From: Scylla paramamosain
Taxonomy: Eukaryota; Arthropoda; Malacostraca; Decapoda; Portunidae
Assembly (NCBI RefSeq): GCF_035594125.1
Contig: NC_087197.1
Coordinates: 5,251,352-5,315,351, forward strand
DNA: 64,000 nucleotides
Reading direction: 5' to 3'
This document shows, piece after piece, positions 35,546-46,049 of this stretch. Position 1 is the stretch's first letter. Each line of letters begins with the position of its first letter. Both the position numbers and the translations under genes were made by a program. The notes beneath the pieces are model-generated. The model was not told the origin of the DNA. It worked only from the letters and a program-made list of their open reading frames with translations, and made no database searches.

Positions 35546-35929
35546 ATCGCACCAGAAGAGGCAGAATTACCTTCGCCAGAAGTCTGAGTCTTAGGGACAG
35601 CTGTGGTTCTGGGGGCACATTTGTGGCTGTTTGGATGAGTGTATGAATGTAAGTGTAGGTTTGATGTTTGCTTTGTGAGCAAATTTGTAATAATAAGAAT
35701 AATTAATTAAATAATGTTGGAGTGCAATTTCGGTGTGCGTCTTGAAACTAATTTTATTTATAATGTTACTAAACAATATACAATAAAAACAAAAATCAGC
35801 AATGTGGTTAGCCCACAAACTATCTTTCTCCCACTTTTTTTCACCCCTTCGCTTCTCACTCACTTTCTCTTAGCTAGCTGTCTTCTTTCTTCCTCCCCCT
35901 ATATAATAATAAAAAAAAAAAAAAAAAAC
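35215..35929. other. Unassigned AT-rich stretch with (TC)n array
   Basis: Contains about 43 TC units at 35457-35543 and an A tract at 35911-35928. No coding motif. The ORFs reading through the array (LSLSLS or ERERER) are artefacts. Confidence 0.6.
35457..35543. repeat. (TC)n microsatellite
   Basis: About 43 TC units. Confidence 0.97.
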
Positions 35930-36565
35930 GGCGCACACACTCACCCACGAGCCACCGAGAAAGGAGCAGCTTCGCTCCCAACGCATCTTCAAAGAATAAG
36001 GGTTCGACCTGTTAACAGAAAAGAATACTGATAGACACCTGGCAGTCACTTCGAGGCGCCGCGGTCTTCCCTACGTTCTCGGTTGAGAGAGCCTCACCTA
36101 AGGGTATCGCTGGAAGATCGCAGCAACTCACCTGGTATAAGTGACTTGTGCCAACTCTGTTCCTCCTACTCTACCTTTTCTTTTTCTTCGTACCGGCGAC
36201 AGAGTCAGGATCGGGCCTTAGGCAAGCCCGCTCCGCGTTCTTTAGCCACCGGGGCCTCTAAGTGTTGGCTAGAGCAGCCTAGAGACACCTCGGCAGCGTA
36301 CAAACCCTACCTCAGGGATAGATATTTAGGGTTTCCTCCCTCCAGCTAGTATCCCCCTCGGGATATAGGCACTAGGACGATAGGAAACAACAACAGGTTG
36401 TTTATAGGCCACTCGTGGTTGTAGTACCTTTAAGGCTGTAGCGCCACAAGGGTTCTTAAAAGGCTGTAGCGCCACCTAACTCACGTTTAAAACACTTTTC
36501 CTTCCCAGAAGCTGTAACACCACAGTTTTTTTTTCTCCAAGGCTGCAACATCATAGGGCTCTACC
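35930..36565 (+). promoter_or_regulatory. 5' UTR of LINE body C with iterated AGGCTGTAGCGCCAC motif
   Basis: GC-rich leader between an A tract and ORF1. AGGCTGTAGCGCCAC is exact at 36433-36447 and 36461-36475, with decayed copies at 36509-36523 (AAGCTGTAACACCAC) and 36540-36554 (GGCTGCAACATCAT) and a weaker one at 36416-36428. Iterated units in a LINE 5' region could bind a factor or form structure. Calling the whole stretch a 5' UTR is inferred from its position before ORF1. Confidence 0.5.
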
Positions 36566-37580
36566 CGATTATAAGGTACCGCACCAAAACAGCAAACATC
36601 CCTGCCGACCTCAGCAACACCTTTTTCTCAAGGACCCAGGTTCCTCACACAAAATGCTTCCGATCCGGCCCGTACATTATCGTTGGCCTAGCCAGCGACC
36701 GTGAACAACACACCACTCACCAGGCAAATGAAAACCTAAAACTCCTCGGCTTCGAGCTCGTAGAGTCTCCTGAGCAAATATTCACCAGGACTATTCTTGC
36801 CCGCCGAGTGGACGAATACCTATTGAAAAAAAAACTAACGACGATCTCCGAACGGAGATCGAAGCTAGAAACGATATCCAAATCGACGAATTACACACCA
36901 TACCGAAGGCTCACATGATAAAAAATACGTCTCCGGTCGAAACAACAAGCCGATCTCATCAAAAATAAAGGCATCAAGGTTTCTTCTCAAATAGCACCAA
37001 CCTATAACATCAATATTGAGGAATACTGACCAGTCACTCAATGTTATAAGTGTTATAAATTCAGCCACCGCACTAATCAGTGCAAAGAAAGTGAACAGAT
37101 GTGCTCTAAGTATTCAGCTAAGGGCCATGACTACAGGAACTGCCAGACACCCCACCCTAAAATGCATAAACTGCGATGGGGAACACACAGCGGTCTCCTT
37201 TAAATGTCCCATAAAACGTGAGAGTCAGCAACAGCAAAACTCTCCAAAACCTACCCCACTGGCAACTACTTATACCCAAGCCACCACACCCAATTCTCCC
37301 ATGCAAACTACTTCCAACACCAACACAAACACAGAGAAACTTCTGCTTGCAGAAGTCATCCTAAAATATTCAATCCAAACCTCTTTTGGCGACCTAAAAA
37401 AAAACAGGCAGAAACCATGAACTCACTGCTTGAATACAACGGTTGCCCCATAATTAAACTTAAACCAAATTTCCAACAAACCAACCAACAACTTTAAACA
37501 ACATTTCCAACAACATGAAGACACACTCCAGCACCCCCACTCCAAGAACCCGAACTTTCCACACCCAATGCAACCAGTTC
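36566..37580 (+). pseudogene. LINE body C ORF1: gag-like zinc-knuckle protein
   Basis: Readable frames: ANIPADLSNTFFSRTQVP, CFRSGPYIIVGLASDREQ, LKLLGFELVESPEQIF, then after an A-run shift DDLRTEIEARNDIQIDELHT. The knuckle region has CYKCYKFSHRTNQC, CSKYSAKGHDYRNC (second Cys replaced by Tyr) and CINCDGEHTAVSFKC, followed by a Pro/Thr/Gln-rich tail (37016-37420 frame). It resembles the gag-like ORF1 of I/Jockey-group LINEs and of bodies B and D. At least four frameshifts or stops occur. ORF2 starts about 220 bases downstream. Confidence 0.75.
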
Positions 37581-37802
37581 CCCTTCACCTAGGGACCTGG
37601 GCACTGAAGAGGACTCAGCTTCTGGGAAATCGCAGCCCCAGAAGCCCCCTCCACCACAATCCACTCCTACCACTACCACTACCACCACCACCAATAACAC
37701 CACAAAAAAAGAAAACGTCAGCTCACAACCGCACCCCAACCCTCCCCCCCATTCTACACGAACCGCATCAAGGGGTAGGAAAAACACCCAACACACTCAA
37801 CA

Positions 37803-38393
37803 ATGATCACAGTAGTACAACTAAACTGTCGCGGTTTCTGGAATAACAGACTCCTTATTTCAGAAGCAATTCGATCTATCGATCTAGACATCGTCCTTCT
37901 CAACCACACAGGCTCACCACCTAAATCCATCAAACTTTACGGATACAACACACTTTACACGACAGGTACGCGCCATGACGGCGTAGCTGTCATGGTCAAA
38001 TGTACCATCAAACACATACACATAACCGACTGGCCTTCAGCCCACTTCCTGGCCACCAAGATCGAAACACAACACAGGAATTTCTTATCGCCACAACATA
38101 CAGCAGACTGGATACTGGGCTTCCACTCACCAGCCTCAACAATCTCTTCAACCACACAAACATACCAGTCTACATACTGGCAGACCTCAATGCCAGTCAC
38201 ACAGCATTCCGACACTCCAACAACAACCAACAAGGACACGAACTCCTACAACTTACACAACTGAAACGCCTCCGTTTCCTTGGGCCTGACTTTCCTACCT
38301 GCTATACCAACAATGGGAATGGCAGGTTGGATCTCATTCTCTCCAATCGGCAATCCCTACCTTTCCACGACCACATCTCTCTCTCGGCCTGTG
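37803..38393 (+). pseudogene. LINE body C ORF2: endonuclease, 3'-truncated
   Basis: Begins MITVVQLNCRGFWNNRLLIS, near-identical to body A at 29170, with the same leader (GAGGGGTAGG-like, CAACAATG). The domain continues IKLYGYNTLYTTGTRHDGVAV, then after a shift FLIATTYSRLDTG, VYILADLNASHTAF and FLGPDFPTCYTNNGNGRLDLIL. It stops at CGI where body A reads CGSDHVPLIL, so the terminal Asp-His and the whole RT are missing. The sequence after 38393 is unrelated to body A. Confidence 0.85.
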
Positions 38394-38690
38394 GCATAAG
38401 GAAGATGTGTCCCATGAGCTCCCATCTTTTTCTCCAATACACTCAGTGCGATTTTCACCTTCAGCAGCCAGCATTATAGCTGGCTCCGCAGGTATGATTA
38501 CTTCCATTTAAAAGTGCTTTTGTATCAAGAAACCATCTTATATGGCTGAAAAGTAACATATTATTGAACTCAAAACTCCCTCCAAAACTCAGGACGTTCC
38601 AGCAACGCCAGACCACTGCCGCGATCAAAACAAACCTTCTCCCGCGCTAAATCAAATTGTTACAACCTCTACACAACAATATTTCAGCGT
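38394..38690. other. Unassigned sequence between two LINE bodies
   Basis: No motif seen. It may include 5' UTR of the following LINE. Confidence 0.4.
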
Positions 38691-38705
38691 GTGGATTTTT
38701 TTCTC

Positions 38706-39521
38706 AGAAACAACATGGTCGTAACAAGAAACAACGTTGAACGGACCTATGCCAGAGGCACAACTGCCCAAACAACACATGGAGAGACGTCAACTCAACA
38801 TACAGGACCACCACACCCACCTGCACCCAGCTCAAGTAGAACTGCCCAGGTAGCCACATCAGCCCAGCACACAGGATTACCAAATCCACCATCATCCCTA
38901 AGTATTCTCAGTTCAATACAAGCTGATATCATCACACTGTCCGAGGAAGGTAAAGTGATTGTGAACACTATTGTGAAGGCCCTTCATGCCCTACTGGAAG
39001 ACAAAGATTAGAAGATAGATACACTACAGAGGAAAGTTAATGATTTAGAAGACAAAGGTATTCAACCAGAAGACCAAATTGATGATGTGAATCAATATGA
39101 GCGCAGGGACACCATTATAGTTAGTGGACCATCTTTGCCAAGGGAAATTCATAAGGAAAACTCTACTGAGGTTATTGTAAATGCCATCAAAGACAATCTA
39201 AAGATAAACATACAACCTGCTGATATTAATGTTGCCCATAGAATAGGAAATAAGTCAAAGCAAAACTCAAACAATCCAATAATAGTTAAACTGCATAGTA
39301 GACAAAAAAAAAAAAAGAAAAAAAAGAAAAAAAAAATAGATGACATAATAAGTGCCTGTATTGCCTTAAAACCAAATATATATGTTAATGAAAGCCTCAC
39401 CCCAAAAAGACTTGCCCTATTCAAAACCACATGGAACATTCGAAAGGCAAACAGACAACTCTTTCAACAATGCTACACAAAAAAATGGGAAGATATATAT
39501 CAAGCTAAAATGCTCAAATAA
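38706..39521 (+). pseudogene. LINE body J ORF1: coiled-coil RNA-binding protein
   Basis: A start at 38715 gives MVVTRNNVERTYARGTTAQ, a Pro/Ser/Thr-rich N-terminus, then a helical segment (IITLSEEGKVIVNTIVKALHAL). After one stop at 39009-39011 comes KIDTLQRKVNDLEDKG, a heptad-like coiled coil. The next part reads QYERRDTIIVSGPSLP, ADINVAHRIGNKS and IIVKLHSRQ, an arrangement like the RNA-binding half of L1-type ORF1 proteins. A lysine run comes from an A-rich tract. IYVNESLTPKRLALFKTTW closes it. It acts as RNA chaperone in homologous systems. ORF2 begins about 1.47 kb downstream. Confidence 0.75.
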
Positions 39522-40557
39522 AAAATGTATAGTGACTAATGAACAAACCTATTTCTAGGTTTGTTCAAACTGTTTTCTAGACATGTCCCCTGCCTTGGGA
39601 AACAATAACTAGCTGTTGACCTATGATGACTACCTTTATTTTTTATGTTTATTCTTTATGTTTCTTCTTACATGTACCTCTACATTATATTTCCTAGCTA
39701 ACAGCAGTTACCTACCTTTCTAATTTTACACTTGCCTACAAGAATTATCTTTAATAAACATTCCACACCTCATCTTATCTTCCCTTTCCTTTATATTACT
39801 TTTTCACCACCTTAATTTTCCTCACTTTAAATCCTACTCATTTATCTAGACCAATAATGTTATGCTTCAACCTACTGCTCTTTCTAGTGTTATACTACCC
39901 TTACTTTATTTCACAACCAAACCTTTTCTATCTTTATCTATAATTTACCTACCTAACCTTCCCTTACCTAACTTTAGTTCAAGTTATCCTTTCTTACTAA
40001 CTCCAACAAATTGTTCTCTCTAACACAACTCTACTCTTACTTTATTCACTGCCTAACTTTATCTATCTAAATTTATCAACAACTCACTACCATAGGTAAC
40101 CTGCCATTAACCTAACCATTCTACAAGCTCATATTACCTTAGCAAGCCTTACTTCATTTATACACTTCCCCTATTATTATTTTCTTACCCTAATTTACCT
40201 TACCTTACCCCAACTCTAAGTCTAAATCACCTAACTCAATCAACCTTACTTTACTCTTATGACTTTATCATCAAACTGTATACTTAGTAATGACCTATAT
40301 GTAAAAATAATGCCACCTGTGCAATATATTTTACTCCTGGGTTCACTGCTCTCCTGGAAGGCTTACTATATTGTGTTGTCATTACTTTGCTCTATCTTAC
40401 TGTACCAGCTAAATAATCTCTTACTTTAATTACATCTCATATACCTCATACTTAATCTACTAAAGCCAAAATATTATTTGTGTGTATACTGGTATATGTG
40501 TATGTGTATGTATATATATGTGCGTGTATATGTATATACATATGTGTATGTTATGTG

Positions 40558-40608
<51 letters not shown>

Positions 40609-40995
40609 ATGTAAAATGTATTTTTTCTTCATTGTAGTTCACTTTACCTAATGTAACTTATGTTAACCCAACTCAGTTTATACACTTAAGAATACTTTTC
40701 CTGCCAAACTTTTTTCCTTTTCTTTCTTTAACTTCTTACTAAGTCCATACTTATTCCTATAATCTGCTATTTTACTCATCAATGTTATGCTTAACTAAAA
40801 CTGCATGTGCTTGAAATTATGCCTATACATTATAGTAATTTGCACCTCAGTTACTTGCTCACTGCTTAAGGTACCTGGGGAGCCTACCATGTTCTTTTTT
40901 ATTATCATTATTATATTATCATTATTACTATTATCGTTATTGTAGTTATTGTTATTATTATTATTATTGCTATTATTACTTTTCACATCCCTTAT
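39522..40995 (+). other. Inter-ORF spacer of LINE body J, strikingly G-poor
   Basis: From about 39640 to 40460 the + strand is almost free of G and rich in T, C and A, with many TTACCT and CCTAA-like words. Then follow a TATGTG-type and (TG)n array (about 40480-40612) and an ATT-rich tract (about 40900-40980). No ORF is apparent. The stretch separates ORF1 and ORF2 of one element and is unusually long for a LINE spacer. Confidence 0.6.
40480..40612. repeat. TATG/TG-rich microsatellite
   Basis: Mixed TGTATA and TGTG units, ending in about 18 TG units (40565-40600). Confidence 0.9.
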
Positions 40996-43062
40996 GGAGA
41001 ACCTATATAAATCGTTATTTGATGATGACAACCAAAATGAGGATAATATTAATGCTTTCAACATTGCAATAGATACGATTACTAAAATCTCAGGTCAATA
41101 TGATATTAACTTTGTCTAGATACTTCAATTTTCAGGAATACAGTTCTACTACAAACTCACTAGGAAACGATTATCTTAACTTCTTACATTTAAATATTAG
41201 ATCGTTACACAAAAACTTTGATTCTCTAAAATTATTGCTTAGTTGTTTACCCAAACTGCCTGATGTTATTGCCCTTACAGAAACATGGTTACAAGAACAT
41301 ACTAAGCATCTTTACTCCATAGAAGGTTATACTCCCCATTTCACTTAATCAGAACTGAGAGAGCATGGAGGGATTACTATCTACACCAAAAATATGATAA
41401 ATGTACAAGTTCTAAATCAGTTCTCTTTTATAAATAGGAACATTGAAAGTACAACAAAGCTAATCCTCGGAAGCACCAGTTATATTACCTCAGTAATTTA
41501 CAGGCCCAACAGTAAACATATAGCTGTTAAGGAATTCACAGACATTATCAATAATTTACTAGTTGATGAAACTTTTAAAAATGACAAAACAATTCTCATT
41601 GGGGATTTTAACATTAATATACTTGAACATTCCACTCATCTTCCAACCAACTTATTCCTCAACACAATGCAAACTTTAAATTACTTTCCTCATATATCTC
41701 GACCAACAAGATTTCCTGACAGCCCTGACCTTGGTCAACCATCATTACTAGACCATATCTGGACTAATTTCACACCTCCATCATTATCAGGTATTTTACA
41801 TTATTGTATGACTGATCATCTCCCTATATTTATAAATATTATTCAGCAGTCTGTGCCAAACACCAAACATAAGATTGTCTTTAGAGACTTCAGCACAAAT
41901 AACCAAAGTTTATTTACCAGTGAACTACAAAGGATAAATTGGGATGAAATACTTAATCTAGTAGACACAAATGATAATTTTAACCTGTTCTTTAATATTG
42001 TTTATGAACTCTATAACAAGTGTTTTCCAGTAAAAAACAAATATATAACAGAAAAAGACTAGAAAACGCATGGTTAACTACCGGAATACTTAATTCTGTT
42101 AAATATAAATGTAAGCTTTTTAAGATGTATAAACTTGGCCACATTTCACACATGATGTTCAAACAATATAGGAACAATCTAACTCAAGTTATATGTGCTG
42201 CCAAATCCAACTACTATCGTCAAATATTTAGTAATTTCAGAAGCAACACAAAAAAATCTGGCAAACAATCAATGAAATAAAAGGCAATACACAAAACAGA
42301 AACACAATTAAGACATTGCAGTATAATGATTTCATATTCAGTATTTCAAAGGTATTCGAAACCCTTAGGAAAAAAAAAAATTTAATGCGTTATCTGGAAA
42401 GCAAAAACATTCTAAATCCCTCACAATATGGTTTTAGGCAAAATAAAAACACTTACAGCACTAAGTAAATTTTCTAATGATGTGTTTTATGCCATAGATA
42501 AACTATCAGTTCTATCAATCTTCATTGATTTCGCTAAAGCATTTGACACTGTAAACTATAAAATTCTTTTGAACAAAATGCACCAATATGGAATTCGTGG
42601 ACAAATTCTTTTATGGCTCAAAGATTACATAAAAAAAAGAAAACAATGTTATTTTCAATAATAAAAATCTTCCACAGCAACCGCCACACTTGGTGTTCCG
42701 CAAGGTAGTGTCTTGGGTCCCTTATTGTTTCTAATATACATTTTTTTTTCTGAATCTAGAACAATATTATTTGCAGATGACATGACAATGTACTTGTCAG
42801 GCCCAAACTCAGATCAACTTATACATAATGCTAATGATGAACTAAAAAAACTCACTATCAATACAACAAAAACTTACTTTAAATCTTCCCCAATTATGTA
42901 TAAATGACAAAATAATTTTAAGAACAGATAAAATAAAATTTCTTGGTGTTACTTATGATGATTCATTAACTTTTAGGCATCACATAAATAAACTCACTTT
43001 AAAAGTATCAAGACACGTCGCTCTACTTTATCAAGCAAAAGAATACATGCCACAAGAAGTAC
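40996..43062 (+). pseudogene. LINE body J ORF2: endonuclease and RT, 3'-truncated
   Basis: Probably starts at 40996 (MENLYKSLFDDDNQ); a frameshift near 41120 leads to RYFNFQEYSS and NFLHLNIRSLHKN, the endonuclease entry. ALTETWLQEH holds the catalytic Glu, ILIGDFNINIL the GDFN block, and MTDHLPIF the Asp-His. RT follows: [68 protein letters not shown], and catalytic FADD in LFADDMTMYL (42771-42788). The palm-to-thumb part reads IKFLGVTYDDSLTFRHHINKL. It ends near 43062 at the junction with the minus LINE D, without 3' UTR. Several frameshifts are present. CR1-like by motif style. Confidence 0.85.
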
Positions 43063-44420
43063 TTAAGAGTGTTTCCTTTGTCTCTCTAGTATGTCTTTCG
43101 GTGGCGGTGTTTTGTCGGCCAAATACCCAGATCTAATTTTCCTAAATACACTGTCATCTACCATATTCCAGCATGAATTCTCAAGTTTAATTTCACTGGA
43201 TTCTATTAAACTGAATAATTCTGTGTCTTCTATTGTATGGTCCGAATATGTGTACTTTAGTATATTGTCAATCATTCTTGTGGTCAGATCCTTTGATGTC
43301 ATATTATCAGGCCAGCCTGAGCTTTCAAGGGTGTAGATTTTTAGTTGGATATCTTTACTGTTAGTCTGGTTTTGCGAGTAGACTGGTTTGTGGTGGTTGT
43401 TCCTATTTCTGATGGTTCCCTGCAGATTGCATTGTCTTGAGCTTTCTTTGATCCTTTGTTGTAGTCTCCCCTAACATCCTCCCGAGTTTGTTTAGAGTTC
43501 TCATCTCCTTTCCCTCCATCTTCCTCTTCTCGTATGAAGATCTTAAGTTTAGTAGTGTGGTGTTTTGGGGATCTTGATACAAGGAAGTTATTGGCAGTTA
43601 AAGTGAAATTCAGTTCTCTCTCGTAGCATCCCGGTTCTGTTATATTCATAATATGGGCATGCAGCATGCATGTGTAAATCTTCAGGAGGAGTTCCTTGTT
43701 AATGGGCACTGGTGATGATGCAGAGATGTTCCAGGGAGTTGACTGATTCTTCGTCACATTGGCGTATGATTTGATGTCCTTTTCCTTTTCCATTTTTTGC
43801 TTGATTGATTATGTCTTTTCTTTTGGGGAATTTCATTGACACCGTCCTGTGTTCCTCATCACAGCTGATGCATTTTTTGGTTGAGCTGGTACATTCATGC
43901 CAAGTGTGTGTTGTATCAGCACATTCTGAGCAAATTTTTAGACCTTTCTGGTGAGGACACGAGTTGATATTATGGTCTTCTAATGCGTAGCATCTAAAGC
44001 AGGTTTGGATATTGTAGAATTTTTCTTGCTGAATCTGGTGTCCTGGGATGCTCATTTGGAATAGTTTTATGCCATGATCTGCTGCTTTGATTGCTGTTGT
44101 TGGATCTTCAAATGTTATTTTCATGGTTTTGGAATTTGGGAATTTAAAAACATTGTTGATGTTAATCCAAGCATTGTGCTGCTGTAGTTCCTGTGCTATA
44201 TCCTCCTCTGTTTTTGAAAATGTGTGGGTCTACATTGAAAACTATTATGGATCTTTTGGCTTTCAATTTAGGGGGAATTTGAGGGGAGAAGCCGTGTTCT
44301 TCTAGATCCGTCGATATCTGTAGTTGGAAAATCTTGTCAAGGTCATCATCTGTGCAGGTGTTTACTACAAAGCCGTCATTCACAGGTATTAGTTCTGTGA
44401 TGTATATATCATTGTTTGAA
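43063..44420 (-). pseudogene. LINE body D ORF1: gag-like protein with zinc knuckles
   Basis: From 44383 downward: NDGFVVNTCTDDDLDKIFQ, KAKRSIIVFNVDPHIF (RRM-type strand), then after a shift FPNSKTMKITFEDPTTAIK. Knuckles read CFRCYALEDHNINSC, CSECADTTHTWHEC and CISCDEEHRTVSMKF (last Cys replaced by Phe). After another shift come YANVTKNQSTPWNIS and INKELLLKIYTCMLHAH, then an acidic and basic tail and, after one more shift, FRKIRSGYLADKTPP at 43063-43302. It is homologous along its length to body B ORF1 (31115-32405). The element is cut at 43063 where body J begins, so no ORF2 of D is present. Confidence 0.8.
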
Positions 44421-45484
44421 AGAACTCCCAGTATAGATGACTGTTTCCTGGGGTCTTTAAGAGTCTCTTGCTTTTATTTTGACCCTTGGCATGATGGAGC
44501 AGAATGGTTACATAAAGAGTGCAAATGTGTAGAGTCAGTTTCTATGTGCGGCTCAGAACAGACCAGGACTCGATCCCCTCTGACCAGGGCTGATCGCTGG
44601 TCGATCTCCCCGGCCAGAGGCTGGCCAACTCAAGACTGAACTAAGCCTGATACCTAACGACAAGACTGCTCCGAGGAGCAGAACCACAGCTACCTGGGGA
44701 AGAGTCTACCTACAGGTTCTCCAACGGCCTCCGCCTGCTAAGAGGCGTCGTAAGGCAAGGAGAAGCTGCCTCCCGAGAGACTTCCTATATCCCTAAGGCT
44801 CCAGACCGGTCGCTTCCTTAAAGCATCCCTCTAGAGGGACCCCCTTGATGCAAGCCCAAGAGGTTCACCTTTGTACCACGTACCGGTCCAGCTAGTGGGC
44901 AGAGAAGGTCGAAAGATGAAAAGGATAGGTAAGTAAAGCCCTGCAAATACTCAGTGTTACCGGGGTGCCTCAGCTCGGAGGGCGACTCCCGCGAACGCCG
45001 TGGGGGCACCAGGTAACAACTCTCAACCCTGAGCAACAGGAGTATCTATAATGGGAAAAAATTCCCAGTTACTGGGGCAGAACACCCAGTGGAAGGGGGT
45101 GACTCCTTCAGTAGTGCAGCCCAAAAAACAGAGTCCCAACGCAGAGCAGGGGACTAAGTCGTGGTGGCGCTAGCTCAAAGAGACCGAGTCCAGACGCAAG
45201 CGCCGAGACTATGTCCGTATGTTGGCAGTCAGGGGCGTCCAGACTATGGCGCTGAGACTAAGTCCACCGGTGTGTGGACAGAGACACTCCTCCCACTCAC
45301 TCACTCATTCTGCCAGAAACAGAGTCCGTTCCAGTAGTTGTAGAAACAGAGACTAAGCTCCGCCAGAAACTAAGTCCTTAGCGAGACTTTCAGCTGGCAG
45401 GAGTGGAGCAAAGAATGTCTTGCTGCTGCGATGGTCCACAAGAAAATCACGTGTGTGCTACTGTGTCCTGACGCAAGCGGGGAT
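44421..45484 (-). promoter_or_regulatory. 5' UTR of LINE body D with iterated GACTAAGTCC-type motif
   Basis: A GC-rich leader of about 1 kb upstream of D ORF1. At 45131-45380 (+ strand) the words GGACTAAGTC, GAGACTATGTCC, GAGACTAAGTCC, GAGACTAAGCTCC and AAACTAAGTCC, plus three GAGTCC variants, recur at intervals of roughly 20-100 bases. There is no ORF with a known domain. It runs into the shared promoter-like module at 45485. Confidence 0.5.
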
Positions 45485-45874
45485 GCGCAGTAGTATATAT
45501 ACCCTTTGCCGGCTAAGCTCCGACGTCACACATGCCCAGCCAATCAGCATTCGTAAAAAGACACGCGCATGGCAACACTAAATTTCTGCTATTTGTCGCT
45601 AGCCAAGATATTTTTCATACCTATGACTAAAACTTTTATACTCATCAGTGGTAATATCAAGTTCGTTATAAATACGATGGTCAGTAAAAATAACGTTCAT
45701 ATTGAATATCGAAGCTAGAGGGGAAAAAAATCCTGAGTAATCGCATAAGTATTCGTCTCAAAGAGTGGTATTAGTGTCACCAGCGTTTCGAGTACCAGCG
45801 TCGGTAATCGGATCCGCCAGCTCTTCTCAGATCCGTGGGATTCGGGTCCAGTACTCGGATCCCGCCAAGCCCTA
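45485..45874 (-). promoter_or_regulatory. Inverted copy of the CCAAT/CRE/TATA 5'-end module
   Basis: The reverse complement begins TAGGGCTTGGCGGGATCC at 45874 and matches 28718-29095 throughout. The CCAAT box (45540-45544), CGACGTCA (45521-45528) and TATATAT (45494-45500) keep the same order and near-identical spacing. The start point TAGGGCT is shared while flanks differ, so it marks the 5' terminus of this LINE type. Confidence 0.7.
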
Positions 45875-46049
45875 CGGAGAGGTGCCGGGAGTGAGGGAGT
45901 CGAGGCGTCCAGGCCAGGTGCGGAAGTGAGGCGCCGGGCGATAGGAGGGTGGTGTGGGTGGCGAGTTCAGCGTTGTTTCTTACTGCAATTTTTACGCTGG
46001 TTGTGTCTGGCATCCTGCTGCGCGGACTTACTTTTGCTCTCAATTCGAT

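Noticed and set aside
39700..40460. CCTAA-like words suggesting interstitial telomere repeat (arthropod TTAGG/CCTAA)
   Set aside because: The words are scattered and never in tandem. They follow from the G-poor, TTACCT-rich composition.
40795..41064. Asn-rich minus ORF
   Set aside because: It translates an ATT-rich tract in the LINE spacer.
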